64,000 nucleotides of DNA from Chitinolyticbacter albus (lineage in GTDB: Bacteria > Pseudomonadota > Gammaproteobacteria > Burkholderiales > Chitinibacteraceae), in the NCBI RefSeq assembly GCF_024437655.1, contig NZ_JANBVF010000014.1, positions 1 to 64,000 of the forward strand. The letters run 5' to 3'. A program made the translations under genes and the position numbers. Within the stretch, counting starts at the first letter, position 1, and each line of letters opens with the position of its first letter. Below are positions 53,559 to 62,436 of this stretch, one piece after another. Below the pieces are notes generated by a model. That model searched no databases, had not been told where the DNA came from, and saw only the letters and a list, made by a program, of their open reading frames with translations.

Positions 53559-53990
53559 GTGGCCAAGTTTCGCTTCGCCTTCTTGCTTGAACTCGCGATC
53601 GACGAGCGCGAAGAGGCTGCGCGGTCCATGCAGGCTGCGCAGGCGGCCATCGTGTCGGCCACGCAGAAGCTGGAGCAGGTGGAAGTGTTTCGCGGCGAGT
53701 ATCGCAACCGCCTGATGGCGAGTGGGCAGGGTGGCATGACGGTGACCCAATACCGCGATTTCCAGCAATTTCTTGGCAAACTCGATGGCGCTGCAACGGC
53801 GCAGCAGGGTGAGATCGTCCGGCTGGAGCAGGTCTACACGCAGCAAAAGCAGGCGTGGCTGGAGTGCGAGAAGAAGGTGAAGGCGTTCGAAGCGCTCAAG
53901 GTGCGGCACGATCAGGATGAGCTCAAGCGCGAATCGCAGCGCGAGCAGAAGCTGATCGACGAATTCAACTCGCGGCCACGCGAGCGCTAG
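53559..53990 (+). CDS. fliJ: Flagellar export chaperone FliJ
   Basis: A 143-residue, almost wholly coiled-coil protein (MAKFRFAFLLELAIDEREEAARSMQAAQ) starting with GTG at 53559. FliJ fits the centre of the FliI ring like the gamma stalk of F1 and recycles export chaperones. It is the last flagellar gene in this run; fliK does not follow. Confidence 0.92.
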   Translation: MAKFRFAFLLELAIDEREEAARSMQAAQAAIVSATQKLEQVEVFRGEYRNRLMASGQGGMTVTQYRDFQQFLGKLDGAATAQQGEIVRLEQVYTQQKQAWLECEKKVKAFEALKVRHDQDELKRESQREQKLIDEFNSRPRER

Positions 53991-54001
53991 CCTTGAGCCT
54001 G

Positions 54002-54346
54002 ATGCGTCTGGCATGGGTACTGCTGTTCATGCCCGGAATCGCGCATGCCCACGGCGATGGCTTGTTCCTGGCGTTCGTCGGCATGCCGTTCCTGGCCTTG
54101 CTGTTCGTGGCGTTCTTGGCCTGGCAGACCGCTCGCGCCGGACGGGGAGGCCGCTTGTGGGCATTCTGTAAGAACCTGCTGCTCGCTCCGCTCTGGCTGT
54201 TCGTCTTCATTGCCCCGTGGTTTAACCGCAGTCTGGAGCGCGTGCTCAGCCCCTATGAGGTCGCCTGGACTTTCTTGATGCCGGTCGCGTTGTTCCTGGC
54301 CTCGCTTTGGCTCAGTGCCCGGCGGCGGCGGCGGGCAGGTTCGTAG
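54002..54346 (+). CDS. Small hydrophobic membrane protein
   Basis: A 114-residue protein starting at ATG 54002 (MRLAWVLLFMPGIAHAHGDG, signal peptide-like); a TTG at 53993, directly after fliJ, is the alternative start. Three further hydrophobic segments (FLAFVGMPFLALLFVAFLAW, LLLAPLWLFVFIAPWF, and VAWTFLMPVALFLASLWL) predict an inner-membrane protein with a basic C-terminus (ARRRRRAGS). No family recognised. It trails the fli operon by a few bases but has no known flagellar role. Confidence 0.6.
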   Translation: MRLAWVLLFMPGIAHAHGDGLFLAFVGMPFLALLFVAFLAWQTARAGRGGRLWAFCKNLLLAPLWLFVFIAPWFNRSLERVLSPYEVAWTFLMPVALFLASLWLSARRRRRAGS

Positions 54347-54374
54347 CCGGGCGGCTTCGGGCGGGCCACTGCCG

Positions 54375-54851
54375 TCAGTCGAGCTGCTTCTGCAGATACA
54401 CCAGCTCCACCGCGGGCGACAGCACCGCTGTATGGCTACGGACATAGCCATGGCGTTGGTAGAGCCGCAGATTGCCCTCGCTGCGGCTGCCGGTGAACAG
54501 CACCAAGCGTTCGGTGCCGCAGGCGGACTCGATGGCTCGCAGCAGTGCCGAGCCTATGCCTTGGCGCTGCCGCTCCGGGTGCACGATCAACCGGCCGATC
54601 CGGCCTTCCCCTTGGACCCGCAAGGCGCGTACCGAGCCGACCAACTCGCTGCCGTACTCGGCTTTCAGCACGATGCCGGATGCGAATTCTGCCTGTAGGG
54701 CCGCCAAAGTCTGGGTCAGCGGCGGCAGGGTCCAGTCATCGTACAGCTCGGCTTCGCTGCGATAGGCCAGCCGCTGCAGCGCCAGGATGGCCGGTGCATC
54801 TGCCAGCGTTGCGGGGCCTATCATCCACTCGATCGGCCCCGACTCGCTCAC
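54375..54851 (-). CDS. GNAT-family N-acetyltransferase
   Basis: A 158-residue acetyltransferase with motif A LIVHPERQRQGIGSALLRAIESACG (R-Q-x-G-x-G/A) and SRSEGNLRLYQRHGYVRSHTAVLSPAVELVYLQKQ at the end. The GTG start at 54851 overlaps the pepN stop (GTGA), suggesting translational coupling; an ATG nine codons in is possible. Substrate unknown; coupling to an aminopeptidase hints at amino acids or peptides, but this is inference. Confidence 0.85.
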   Translation of the reverse strand: MSESGPIEWMIGPATLADAPAILALQRLAYRSEAELYDDWTLPPLTQTLAALQAEFASGIVLKAEYGSELVGSVRALRVQGEGRIGRLIVHPERQRQGIGSALLRAIESACGTERLVLFTGSRSEGNLRLYQRHGYVRSHTAVLSPAVELVYLQKQLD

Positions 54852-57505
54852 TGCTGCAGCGCCTTGCTCACGATCTCGAAGGTGTCGGGTGACAGGCCGG
54901 CGGTGGCGGCGATGCGTTCGAGTTCGCCCTTCATCAGCGCGCGACGTGCCGGTTCGAGCTTGGTCCAGCGGTTGAAGCAGGCTGCCAGCCGTGCGGCGAT
55001 CTGCGGGTTGATGCGATCGAGTTCGATGATGCGGTCGGCGGCGAAGGCGTAGCCATAACCGTCGCTGGCATGAAAGTGCAGCAGGTTCTGGTGGCAGAAG
55101 GCGCTGATCAGCGCGCGCACCTTGTTCGGGTTCTTCAGCGAGAACGCCGGGTGGCTCATCAGCGCTTCGACGCGCGAGCGCGCGCCCTCGCGCCGGCTGA
55201 TCGCCTGCAGCGTGAACCACTTGTCCATCACCAGCGCGTCGTCCTGCCACATCTGCGCGAAGTCCTCGACGAACTCCTCGGGATGCTCGCGATTGGCCAG
55301 CGCCTTCAGCGCGGCTAGGCGATCGGTCATGTTGTCGGCGCGGCGATACTGGTTGGTCAAGAGTTCCGCGACCATGGGGCCTTCGCGCTCGGCCAGGATG
55401 GTCAGGCACACGTTCTTCAGGCTGCGGCAGGCGATGGCTTCGCCGTCGAAGCGATAGGGCATTCCGTCATTCAGCCGCTGGTAGGTGGCGAGCAGGGGGC
55501 CGCGCAGCTCCCGCGCCAGCGTTTCCAGCACGCTGGTGCGCACCTGGATCAGCAGGCCGGGGTCGACTTCGTTCAGCGCTTCGAACAGGAACTGCTCGCT
55601 TGGCAGCTCCAGCATCAGCGCAACGAGGGCAGGGTCGAGCCTGTCGTTGGCGAGCAGCTTGCCCAGCGCATCGATGTAGCCTGCGGGCACCGTGACTACC
55701 TCGCCACGCTGCGCCGCCGCGTAGCCATCGAGCAGCAGGCGCGTGCCATAGCTGTTGGCGGCTTCCCAACGGGCGAAGGCGTCGTCGTCGTGGGCGATCA
55801 GGAAGGTGAGTTCCTCGTCGGTGTACGGGTAGTTCAGACGCACCGGCGCGGAAAAGTCGCGCAGCAGCGAAGGGATGGGGCGCTCGGCAATGCCCACGAA
55901 TACGAAGCGCTCTTGCGCCTGACGTAGCTGCAGCACCCGGCTCGTCGCCTCGCTTTGCACTTCGCCATCCAGCATCAGCGCCAGCGGCTGACCACGGCTG
56001 CCGAACAGCGCGACCGAGAGCGGAATGTGGAACGGCAGCTTGTCGGGCTGGCCCGGCGTGGCAGGGCACGATTGGCGCACCGTCAGCGTGTAGCTCTGCG
56101 CGGCTGCGTCGTAGACGCCTTCGACATCGAGCACCGGCGTGCCGGCCTGGCTGTACCAGCGGGCAAACTGGTCGAGGTCGGCGCTGTTGGCATCCGCCAT
56201 CGCGGCGCGGAAGTCGTCGCAGGTTACGGCCTGGCCGTCGTGGCGCTTGAAGTAGAGGTCCATGCCCCGGCGAAAGCCCTCGCGGCCGAGCAGCGTGGCG
56301 TACATGCGCACCACTTCGGAACCCTTCTCATACACGGTCCAGGTATAGAAGTTGTTGATTTCGAGGTAGCTGTCGGGCCGTACCGGATGCGCCTGCGGGC
56401 CCGCGTCCTCGGCGAACTGGTATTCGCGCAGGCTGCGCACGTTCTGGATGCGTTGCACCGCGCGGCTGCCGACGTCGCTGGAGAATTCCTGGTCGCGATA
56501 GACGGTGAGGCCTTCCTTGAGCGAGAGCTGGAACCAGTCGCGGCAGGTGACGCGGTTGCCGGTCCAGTTGTGGAAGTATTCGTGCGCCACCACCGATTCG
56601 ATGCCGTCGAAGTCGGCGTCGGTGGCGGTCTCGGGCTTGGCCAGCACGTACTTCGTATTGAAGATGTTGAGGCCCTTGTTCTCCATGGCGCCCATATTGA
56701 AGTCGGACACCGCGACGATCATGTAGGTATCGAGGTCGTACTCCAGGCCGAAGCGTTCCTCGTCCCAGCGCATCGCCTTCTTGGCGGAGGCCATCGCGTG
56801 ATGGCACCGATCGACATTACCGGGCTCGACGTAGATCTCGACGTTCACCGCGCGGCCGGAGCCGGTGGTGTAGCGGTCGGCCAGCGACACCAGCTTGCCG
56901 GCGACGAGGGCGAACAGGTAGGACGGCTTCTTGAACGGGTCGACCCACTTCACCCAGTGCCGGTTCTTGTCGAGCTGGCCCTCGCCGACGCGATTGCCGT
57001 TGGACAGCAGCACCGGCCAGCGGCTCTTGTCGGCGATGATGGTGGTGGTGAACTTGGCCATCACGTCCGGCCGATCGAGGTAGTAGCTGATCTTGCGAAA
57101 GCCCTCGGCCTCGCATTGGGTGAAGAAATTTCCGCCCGACACGTAGAGCCCCATCAGGCTGGTATTGGCGGCCGGGTTCACCCGGGTGACGATCTCGACG
57201 ATGGCGTCGTGCTCGAGCCCGGGCAACGTCAAGGTGGAGTCAGAGCGCTCGTACTCATGTGGCGCGAGCTGGCGACCATCGAGCTTCACCGATTCCAGCA
57301 ACAGCGCCTCGCCGTCGAGCACCAGCGGTGCACTCGTATCGGCGGCCGCCGGATTGCGCTTGACCACCAGCCGGTTCAGCACCTTGGTATTGCTCTCGTC
57401 GAGCTCGAAGGTGAGGTCGACGCGGTCGATCAGAAAGGCAGGGGGCGTGTAGGCAAGACGCTGAATGGACTGGCGGTGGGCGGTCATTGGATATGGCGTG
57501 GCCAT
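54848..57505 (-). CDS. pepN: Aminopeptidase N (M1 family)
   Basis: An 885-residue zinc metallopeptidase closely resembling E. coli and Neisseria PepN. The exopeptidase motif GAMENKGLNIFN is near residue 272, and the zinc site HEYFHNWTGNR with the distal Glu in SLKEGLTVYRDQEF is near 307-330. TQCEAEGFRKISYYLDRPDVMAKFTTTI is another family block. It releases N-terminal residues from peptides in the cytoplasm, completing protein turnover. I use ATG 57505 (MATPYPMTAH); the ATG six codons in is equally likely since neither has a clear ribosome binding site. Confidence 0.96.
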   Translation of the reverse strand: MATPYPMTAHRQSIQRLAYTPPAFLIDRVDLTFELDESNTKVLNRLVVKRNPAAADTSAPLVLDGEALLLESVKLDGRQLAPHEYERSDSTLTLPGLEHDAIVEIVTRVNPAANTSLMGLYVSGGNFFTQCEAEGFRKISYYLDRPDVMAKFTTTIIADKSRWPVLLSNGNRVGEGQLDKNRHWVKWVDPFKKPSYLFALVAGKLVSLADRYTTGSGRAVNVEIYVEPGNVDRCHHAMASAKKAMRWDEERFGLEYDLDTYMIVAVSDFNMGAMENKGLNIFNTKYVLAKPETATDADFDGIESVVAHEYFHNWTGNRVTCRDWFQLSLKEGLTVYRDQEFSSDVGSRAVQRIQNVRSLREYQFAEDAGPQAHPVRPDSYLEINNFYTWTVYEKGSEVVRMYATLLGREGFRRGMDLYFKRHDGQAVTCDDFRAAMADANSADLDQFARWYSQAGTPVLDVEGVYDAAAQSYTLTVRQSCPATPGQPDKLPFHIPLSVALFGSRGQPLALMLDGEVQSEATSRVLQLRQAQERFVFVGIAERPIPSLLRDFSAPVRLNYPYTDEELTFLIAHDDDAFARWEAANSYGTRLLLDGYAAAQRGEVVTVPAGYIDALGKLLANDRLDPALVALMLELPSEQFLFEALNEVDPGLLIQVRTSVLETLARELRGPLLATYQRLNDGMPYRFDGEAIACRSLKNVCLTILAEREGPMVAELLTNQYRRADNMTDRLAALKALANREHPEEFVEDFAQMWQDDALVMDKWFTLQAISRREGARSRVEALMSHPAFSLKNPNKVRALISAFCHQNLLHFHASDGYGYAFAADRIIELDRINPQIAARLAACFNRWTKLEPARRALMKGELERIAATAGLSPDTFEIVSKALQQ

Positions 57506-57648
57506 GGGCTGTAAAAGAAGCGAAAGCTTATCGGCTGACCGTGACAACCGCAATCGCCATCTTCCTGGATGGCAGCCCGCCGCGCGGGGATGAGAATGGC
57601 TCGCAATGCCCGCCGTGCTTAGCACCGCGCGCTTCATCCATATAGAAA

Positions 57649-57705
57649 ATCGGTTTTTTTATCTATCGATAACACTGATATCATCTGGCCATCTTTATCG
57701 GTTTT
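57649..57705 (+). promoter_or_regulatory. Repeat-rich promoter region of the sulfite reductase operon
   Basis: An A/T-rich island holds a direct repeat ATCGGTTTT (57649-57657 and 57697-57705, 48 bases apart), a dyad TTATC-TATC-GATAA (57659-57672), and an extended -10-like TGATATCAT (57676-57684) that would start transcription about 30 bases before the ATG. CysB-like control is plausible but not shown. Confidence 0.45.
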
Positions 57706-57718
57706 GTAGTCATACATC

Positions 57719-59401
57719 ATGTACCAGTACGATCCGATCGACCAAGGTATCGTCGATGCGCGCGTTGCGCAGTTCGGCGACCAGACCCGCCGCTATCTCG
57801 CCGGCGAGCTCACCGACGACGAATTCCGCCCGCTGCGGCTGCAGAATGGCCTCTATATCCAGCGCCACGCGCCCATGCTGCGCGTCGCCGTGCCCTACGG
57901 CATGCTGGCGAGTTACCAGGTGCGCAAGCTGGCGCATATCGCGCGCACTTACGATCGCGATTACGGCCACTTCACCACGCGCCAGAACATCCAGTACAAC
58001 TGGCCCGAACTGAAGGACGTACCGGCCATCCTCGGTGAGCTCGCCTCGGTGCAGATGCACGCGGTGCAGACTTCCGGCAACTGCGTGCGCAACACCACCA
58101 CCGACCAGTTCGCCGGCATCGCCCACGACGAGATCGTCGATCCGCGGCCGTGGTGCGAGATCATCCGCCAGTGGTCGACCTTCCACCCCGAGTTCGCCCA
58201 CCTGCCGCGCAAGTTCAAGATCGCGGTGAATGGCGCGCTGGAAGACCGCGCCGCCATCCTGGTGCACGACATCGGCATCAATATCAAGCGCAACGACGCG
58301 GGCGAGATCGGTTTCGAGGTCTATGTCGGCGGTGGCCTGGGGCGTACCCCCATGGTCGGCGCGCTAATCAAACCGTGGCTGGAACCCAGACACCTGCTGT
58401 CCTACCTCGATGCCACGCTGCGTGTGTACAACCGCTATGGCCGTCGCGACAACAAGTACAAGGCGCGGATCAAGATCCTGGTGAAGGCAATGACGCCCGA
58501 GGCCTTCGGTGCCAAGGTCGAGGCCGAGTGGGCGCATTTGAAGGATGGTCCGACCACGCTGACGCAGTCCGAGATCGACCGCGTCAGCCGCTTCTTCACC
58601 GCGCCGGCGTACGAGGTGCTGCCGGGCGACGATGCGGGTTTCCGCAAGTTGCAGGGCGAGGACAAGGCCTTTGCCCGCTGGATCGAGCGCAACGTGTTCG
58701 CCCACAAGCAGCCAGGCTACGCAGCAGTGACGCTGTCGCTCAAGCAAACCGGCGTACCGCCGGGCGATGTGACGGGGGCCCAGCTCGACGCGGTGGCGGA
58801 TCTGGCCGATGCATACAGCTTTGGCGAGGTGCGTGCGTCGCACGAGCAGAACCTGATCCTGGCGGACGTGAAGCAGTCCGAGCTTTATGCGCTGTGGCAG
58901 AAGGCCAAGGCGCTGGGTTTCGCCACGCCTAACGTGGGCCTGCTCACCAACGTGATCTGCTGCCCGGGTGGCGATTTCTGCTCGCTGGCCAACGCCAAGT
59001 CCATCCCGATCGCCAAGGCCATCCAGGAGCGGTTCGACGACCTCGACTACCTGTTCGATCTGGGCGAGATTGACCTCAACATGTCCGGCTGCATGAACGC
59101 CTGTGGCCATCACCACGTTGGCAATATCGGCATCCTCGGCGTCGACAAGAACGGGTCCGAGTGGTACCAGGTCAGCCTGGGCGGCCGGCAAGGCAACAGC
59201 GCCTCCATCGGCAAGGTGATCGGGCCATCGTTCGCGCAGGACGAGATGCCGGACGTGATCGCCAAGATCATCGACGTATTCGTCGAGCGCCGCGAAGGCG
59301 AGGAGCGCTTTATCGACGTGGTCGACCGTCTCGGCATCGACCCGTTCAAGACCCGCGTCTACGGCGAAAAGGCTGCCAGGAAGGAGACCGTCGATGCCTA
59401 A
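57719..59401 (+). CDS. cysI: Nitrite/sulfite reductase hemoprotein (CysI type)
   Basis: A 560-residue siroheme and [4Fe-4S] protein with the duplicated ferredoxin-like plus siroheme halves. Cluster ligands are in NVICCPGGDFCSLANAKS (about 414-431) and NMSGCMNACGHHHVGNIGILG (about 453-473). HFTTRQNIQYNW and TSGNCVRNTTTD are conserved binding blocks. It reduces sulfite to sulfide for cysteine synthesis; no CysJ flavoprotein is adjacent, so ferredoxin or another donor is likely. It overlaps the DUF934 gene by 8 bases, the usual partner in proteobacteria. Confidence 0.93.
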   Translation: MYQYDPIDQGIVDARVAQFGDQTRRYLAGELTDDEFRPLRLQNGLYIQRHAPMLRVAVPYGMLASYQVRKLAHIARTYDRDYGHFTTRQNIQYNWPELKDVPAILGELASVQMHAVQTSGNCVRNTTTDQFAGIAHDEIVDPRPWCEIIRQWSTFHPEFAHLPRKFKIAVNGALEDRAAILVHDIGINIKRNDAGEIGFEVYVGGGLGRTPMVGALIKPWLEPRHLLSYLDATLRVYNRYGRRDNKYKARIKILVKAMTPEAFGAKVEAEWAHLKDGPTTLTQSEIDRVSRFFTAPAYEVLPGDDAGFRKLQGEDKAFARWIERNVFAHKQPGYAAVTLSLKQTGVPPGDVTGAQLDAVADLADAYSFGEVRASHEQNLILADVKQSELYALWQKAKALGFATPNVGLLTNVICCPGGDFCSLANAKSIPIAKAIQERFDDLDYLFDLGEIDLNMSGCMNACGHHHVGNIGILGVDKNGSEWYQVSLGGRQGNSASIGKVIGPSFAQDEMPDVIAKIIDVFVERREGEERFIDVVDRLGIDPFKTRVYGEKAARKETVDA

Positions 59402-59888
59402 GCTGATCGTCAATCGAGAAATCGTCGAAGACCGTTGGACCCGGATCACCGCCGCCGACGACGGCAGCGTGACGCTGCCGGCCGAAGGCGCCGTCATCGT
59501 GCCTTACCAGTACTGGCTCGCCCACCGCGACGAGCTGGCCGGTCGCGAGATCGGCGTGTGCTTCGCGCCGGATGATGAACCCGAATCGCTACCGGTCGAT
59601 GCCAACCACTTCGGCGTGATCGCCGTCGATTTCCCGGCCTTCACTGACGGGCGCGGTTTCTCGATCGGCCGCTTGCTGCGCGAGCGCCATGGTTACACCG
59701 GCGAATTGCGCGCGGTGGGTGACGTGTTCAAGGACACGCTCAACTACCTGTGGCGTTGTGGTTTCAATGCCTATGCGGTGCGTTCCGACAAGAACCTGGA
59801 AGATGCCTTGCTCGGCCTTGACGATTTCACCGAGGCCTACCAGGCGAGCGTGGCCCATCCACAACCCTTGTTCCGCCGCCGCGCCTGA
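59394..59888 (+). CDS. DUF934 protein, sulfite reductase partner
   Basis: A 164-residue DUF934 protein (AVIVPYQYWLAHRDEL, IGVCFAPDDEPESLPVD, VIAVDFPAFTDGRGFSIGRLLRERHGYTGELRAVGDVFKDTLNYLWRCGFNAYAVR). These proteins are almost always encoded directly after this cysI type and are thought to assist sulfite reduction; the biochemical role is not settled. AAGGAG lies 8 bases before the ATG inside cysI, so translation is coupled. A terminator follows. Confidence 0.93.
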   Translation: MPKLIVNREIVEDRWTRITAADDGSVTLPAEGAVIVPYQYWLAHRDELAGREIGVCFAPDDEPESLPVDANHFGVIAVDFPAFTDGRGFSIGRLLRERHGYTGELRAVGDVFKDTLNYLWRCGFNAYAVRSDKNLEDALLGLDDFTEAYQASVAHPQPLFRRRA

Positions 59889-59916
59889 TCGCTACGTATC
59901 CGATCGGCACGTATGG

Positions 59917-59942
59917 AAAGCCCTCCTGACGGAGGGCTTTTT
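59917..59942 (+). terminator. Terminator after the sulfite reductase operon
   Basis: AAAGCCCTCC and GGAGGGCTTT around TGAC form a 10-bp stem followed by further T residues, 28 bases after the DUF934 stop codon. Confidence 0.93.
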
Positions 59943-60032
59943 CATGGGCGGGCGATCGGCGGTGTGCCGCCGCATGGCGGTGCCCGATGGCGCTGGCGGT
60001 GGTGGCGCGCGCTGCTACGATGCTGGCGGCAT

Positions 60033-60052
60033 GGCGACAAAAACGTGTCGCC
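60033..60052. promoter_or_regulatory. Inverted repeat upstream of the subtilase gene
   Basis: GGCGACA and TGTCGCC flank AAAACG as a perfect 7-bp dyad 35 bases before the protease ATG. It could be an operator or a leader hairpin. Confidence 0.4.
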
Positions 60053-60086
60053 GCGCTAACACGAATAACGACAGGTGGGGATCAGC

Positions 60087-62057
60087 ATGGTCAGGTTTAC
60101 ACTCAAGGCACTCGTCTGGACCACGTTGTTGGCGAGCGCGTGGCAGGCGCAGGCGGATGAAGTTGCAACGGTCCAGAATCGCCCGGACGACAGTACCGAC
60201 CGGCTGATCATCAAATACCGCAACCAGCCGCTGCTGCGCAGCCAGGCAGTAGCCGATCTGTCGGCCAGTACCGAATCGATCGGTGCGGCGCGCCTGGGTG
60301 TCTCAATGCGCAAGTTGCGTGACATGCACAACGGCGCGCGCGTGGTGAAGCTCGATCGCCGGGTCAGGGTGGAGCGACTGCGCGAACTCGCGCGCGAGCT
60401 CGCCGCCGCCGATCCCAGCATCGAGTACGTCGAGGCCGATACACTCAATTACGCCGATGCCACCACTAACGATCCGCAGCTGGGCTCGTTGTGGGGCTTC
60501 AAGGACACGGCCGCCGGCAGCAATGTGCTCGGCGCGTGGGATATCACCACCGGCCAGGGCGTGGTGGTGGCGGTGATCGATACCGGCTACCGGCCGCACC
60601 GCGATCTTGTGGCCAACATCCTGCCCGGTGCCGACCTGATTGCCGAGGCGACCCGCGGCAACGATGGCGACGGCCGTGACCTCGATGCCAGCGATCCGGG
60701 CGACTTCGGCACTTGCGACGGCACGCAGCGCAACAGCGGCTGGCACGGCACCCACGTGGCCGGCACCATTGCCGCCGTCGGCAACAATGGCGAAGGCGTG
60801 GCCGGCGCGGCGTATGGCGCCCGTGTGGTACCGGTGCGCGTGCTCGGTGTGTGCGGTGGCTATACCTCGGATATCGCCGACGGCATGATCTGGGCTGCCG
60901 GCGGCGATGTGCCGGGGCTGACCCGCAACGCCAATCCGGCCAGGGTGCTGAACTTGAGCCTGGGCGGCACCGGCAGCTGCGGCACCACCTACCAGAACGC
61001 GATCAATTACGCGCGCGCTCAGGGCGCGGTGGTCGTGGTGTCCGCCGGCAACGACAATGTCGATGCCAGCACCAAGCGCCCGGCCAGCTGCAACGGCGTG
61101 ATCACCGTGGCGGCGACGACCAGCAGCGGCGCGCGCGCCAGCTATTCCAACTTCGGCAGCATGGTCGAGATCGCCGCGCCGGGCTCGTCGGTGCTCTCCA
61201 CCGTCAATACTGGCACGACCAATCCGGTGGCGGATGGCTACGGCAGCAAGAGCGGCACCAGCATGGCTGCGCCGCACGTATCGGCTGTCGCTGCTTTGAT
61301 GCTGTCGGCGAACGCCAAGCTCACGCCCGATCAGGTCGACCAGATCCTGCGCAGTACCGCCAAGCCCATGCCCGTGGCCTGCCCTGAAGGCTGCGGCGCC
61401 GGCCTGATGAACGCTCGTGCCGCCGTTGAGCAAGCCAAGGCGCTGGTGGTCACCACACCGACGCCGGCGCCTACCGCTGTGCCGACTCCGACCAAGGTGC
61501 CGACTCCCACGCCGACCAAGGCACCGACCCCGGTGACGCCAACGCCGGTCTCGAGCAGCTGCTATGCGGCCTGGAGCAGCAGCGCCGTTTACACGGGTGG
61601 CCAGCGCGTGACCTATAACGGCCGCAACTACGAGGCCAAGTGGTGGACGCAGAACAACGTGCCTGCCGGCAGCACCGGCGAGGGCAAGCCGTGGCTCGAG
61701 TTGGGCGCCTGCGGCGGCAGCGTGCCGACTGCAACTCCGCAGCCGACCCCGCAGCCGACAGCGACGCCCACGCCGCGCCCCGCCGTGACGCCCACGCCGC
61801 AACCGACAGCCATACCCACACCGGCGCCGACCCCCCGTCCGACCAGCACACCGCTGCCCACCTCGGCGCCGACACCGACTTCGGTGGTGACGCCCGCGGC
61901 CTGCTACGCCGGCTGGAGCGCCGACGCGATCTACATGGCTGGCAACCGCGTCACCTACAATGGCGTGAACTACGAGGCCAAGTGGTGGACCCGCGGCGAG
62001 AATCCCGTCCAGTCCGGCCAGTGGGGCGTCTGGAAGATGGTGGGCGCATGCCGATGA
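60087..62057 (+). CDS. Secreted subtilisin-like serine protease with two chitin-binding modules
   Basis: A 656-residue S8 protease: signal peptide (1-23), I9-type propeptide (about 38-120; RLIIKYR ... PSIEYVEADTL), catalytic domain (about 135-450) with Asp165 (VIDTGYRPH), His220 (WHGTHVAGT), oxyanion Asn322 (SAGND) and Ser392 (GTSMAAPHVSA). Then a Pro-Thr linker, a CBM5/12-like module (YAAWSSSAVYTGGQRVTYNGRNYEAKWWTQ), a second Pro-Thr linker and another module (YAGWSADAIYMAGNRVTYNGVNYEAKWWTRGENPVQSGQWGVWKMVGAC). I use ATG 60087 (GGTGGGG upstream) instead of GTG 60075. It probably digests proteins embedded in chitin. A small lipoprotein gene follows by 21 bases. Confidence 0.93.
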   Translation: MVRFTLKALVWTTLLASAWQAQADEVATVQNRPDDSTDRLIIKYRNQPLLRSQAVADLSASTESIGAARLGVSMRKLRDMHNGARVVKLDRRVRVERLRELARELAAADPSIEYVEADTLNYADATTNDPQLGSLWGFKDTAAGSNVLGAWDITTGQGVVVAVIDTGYRPHRDLVANILPGADLIAEATRGNDGDGRDLDASDPGDFGTCDGTQRNSGWHGTHVAGTIAAVGNNGEGVAGAAYGARVVPVRVLGVCGGYTSDIADGMIWAAGGDVPGLTRNANPARVLNLSLGGTGSCGTTYQNAINYARAQGAVVVVSAGNDNVDASTKRPASCNGVITVAATTSSGARASYSNFGSMVEIAAPGSSVLSTVNTGTTNPVADGYGSKSGTSMAAPHVSAVAALMLSANAKLTPDQVDQILRSTAKPMPVACPEGCGAGLMNARAAVEQAKALVVTTPTPAPTAVPTPTKVPTPTPTKAPTPVTPTPVSSSCYAAWSSSAVYTGGQRVTYNGRNYEAKWWTQNNVPAGSTGEGKPWLELGACGGSVPTATPQPTPQPTATPTPRPAVTPTPQPTAIPTPAPTPRPTSTPLPTSAPTPTSVVTPAACYAGWSADAIYMAGNRVTYNGVNYEAKWWTRGENPVQSGQWGVWKMVGACR

Positions 62058-62078
62058 GGCTGCACCGGGGAAAGAGCG

Positions 62079-62375
62079 ATGCATGAACGATGGTGGGCCG
62101 CCGCGCTGGCGGCCGTGATGATCAGCGCCTGCGCCAGCCCGGTTGAAACTGGGCCCGCGCTCATCGTCAAGTTCAGGGATGATGGCCGGCGCGAGTCCGT
62201 GCTGGCCGAGCAGGCCAAACGACACGGCGTGACGCTGGGGCCGGGGCGCCCCCTTTCGCTCGGCACCTGGCTGTACCCGGTGACGGGGCGGGGCCGCGAT
62301 GCCTTGCTCGCCGATCTCGTCAAATCCCCCGAGGTCGATTACGCGGAATGGGACAGCCTCGTCACCACGCAATGA
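62079..62375 (+). CDS. Small lipoprotein resembling a free-standing subtilase propeptide (I9-like)
   Basis: A 98-residue protein with a signal sequence and lipobox ISAC (Cys18). The mature part follows the I9 pattern of the upstream protease propeptide: ALIVKFRDD aligns with RLIIKYRNQ, a central helix-rich segment follows, and DALLADLVKSPEVDYAEWD aligns with RELARELAAADPSIEYVEAD. GGGGAAAGAG precedes the ATG. It starts 21 bases after the protease stop. A role as membrane-anchored inhibitor or intermolecular chaperone of the protease is inferred from this likeness and location. Confidence 0.72.
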   Translation: MHERWWAAALAAVMISACASPVETGPALIVKFRDDGRRESVLAEQAKRHGVTLGPGRPLSLGTWLYPVTGRGRDALLADLVKSPEVDYAEWDSLVTTQ

Positions 62376-62436
62376 CCGTGCCCGTCCGACGCGGGCCAGC
62401 GCGATGGCCTGCGCTCGGATTGGGCTATAGTTGGGC

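Noticed and set aside
61450-61890. Repetitive DNA in the protease gene that could suggest a tandem-repeat locus or CRISPR
   Set aside because: The repeats are codons of Pro-Thr linkers between modules; there are no equal-length spacers.
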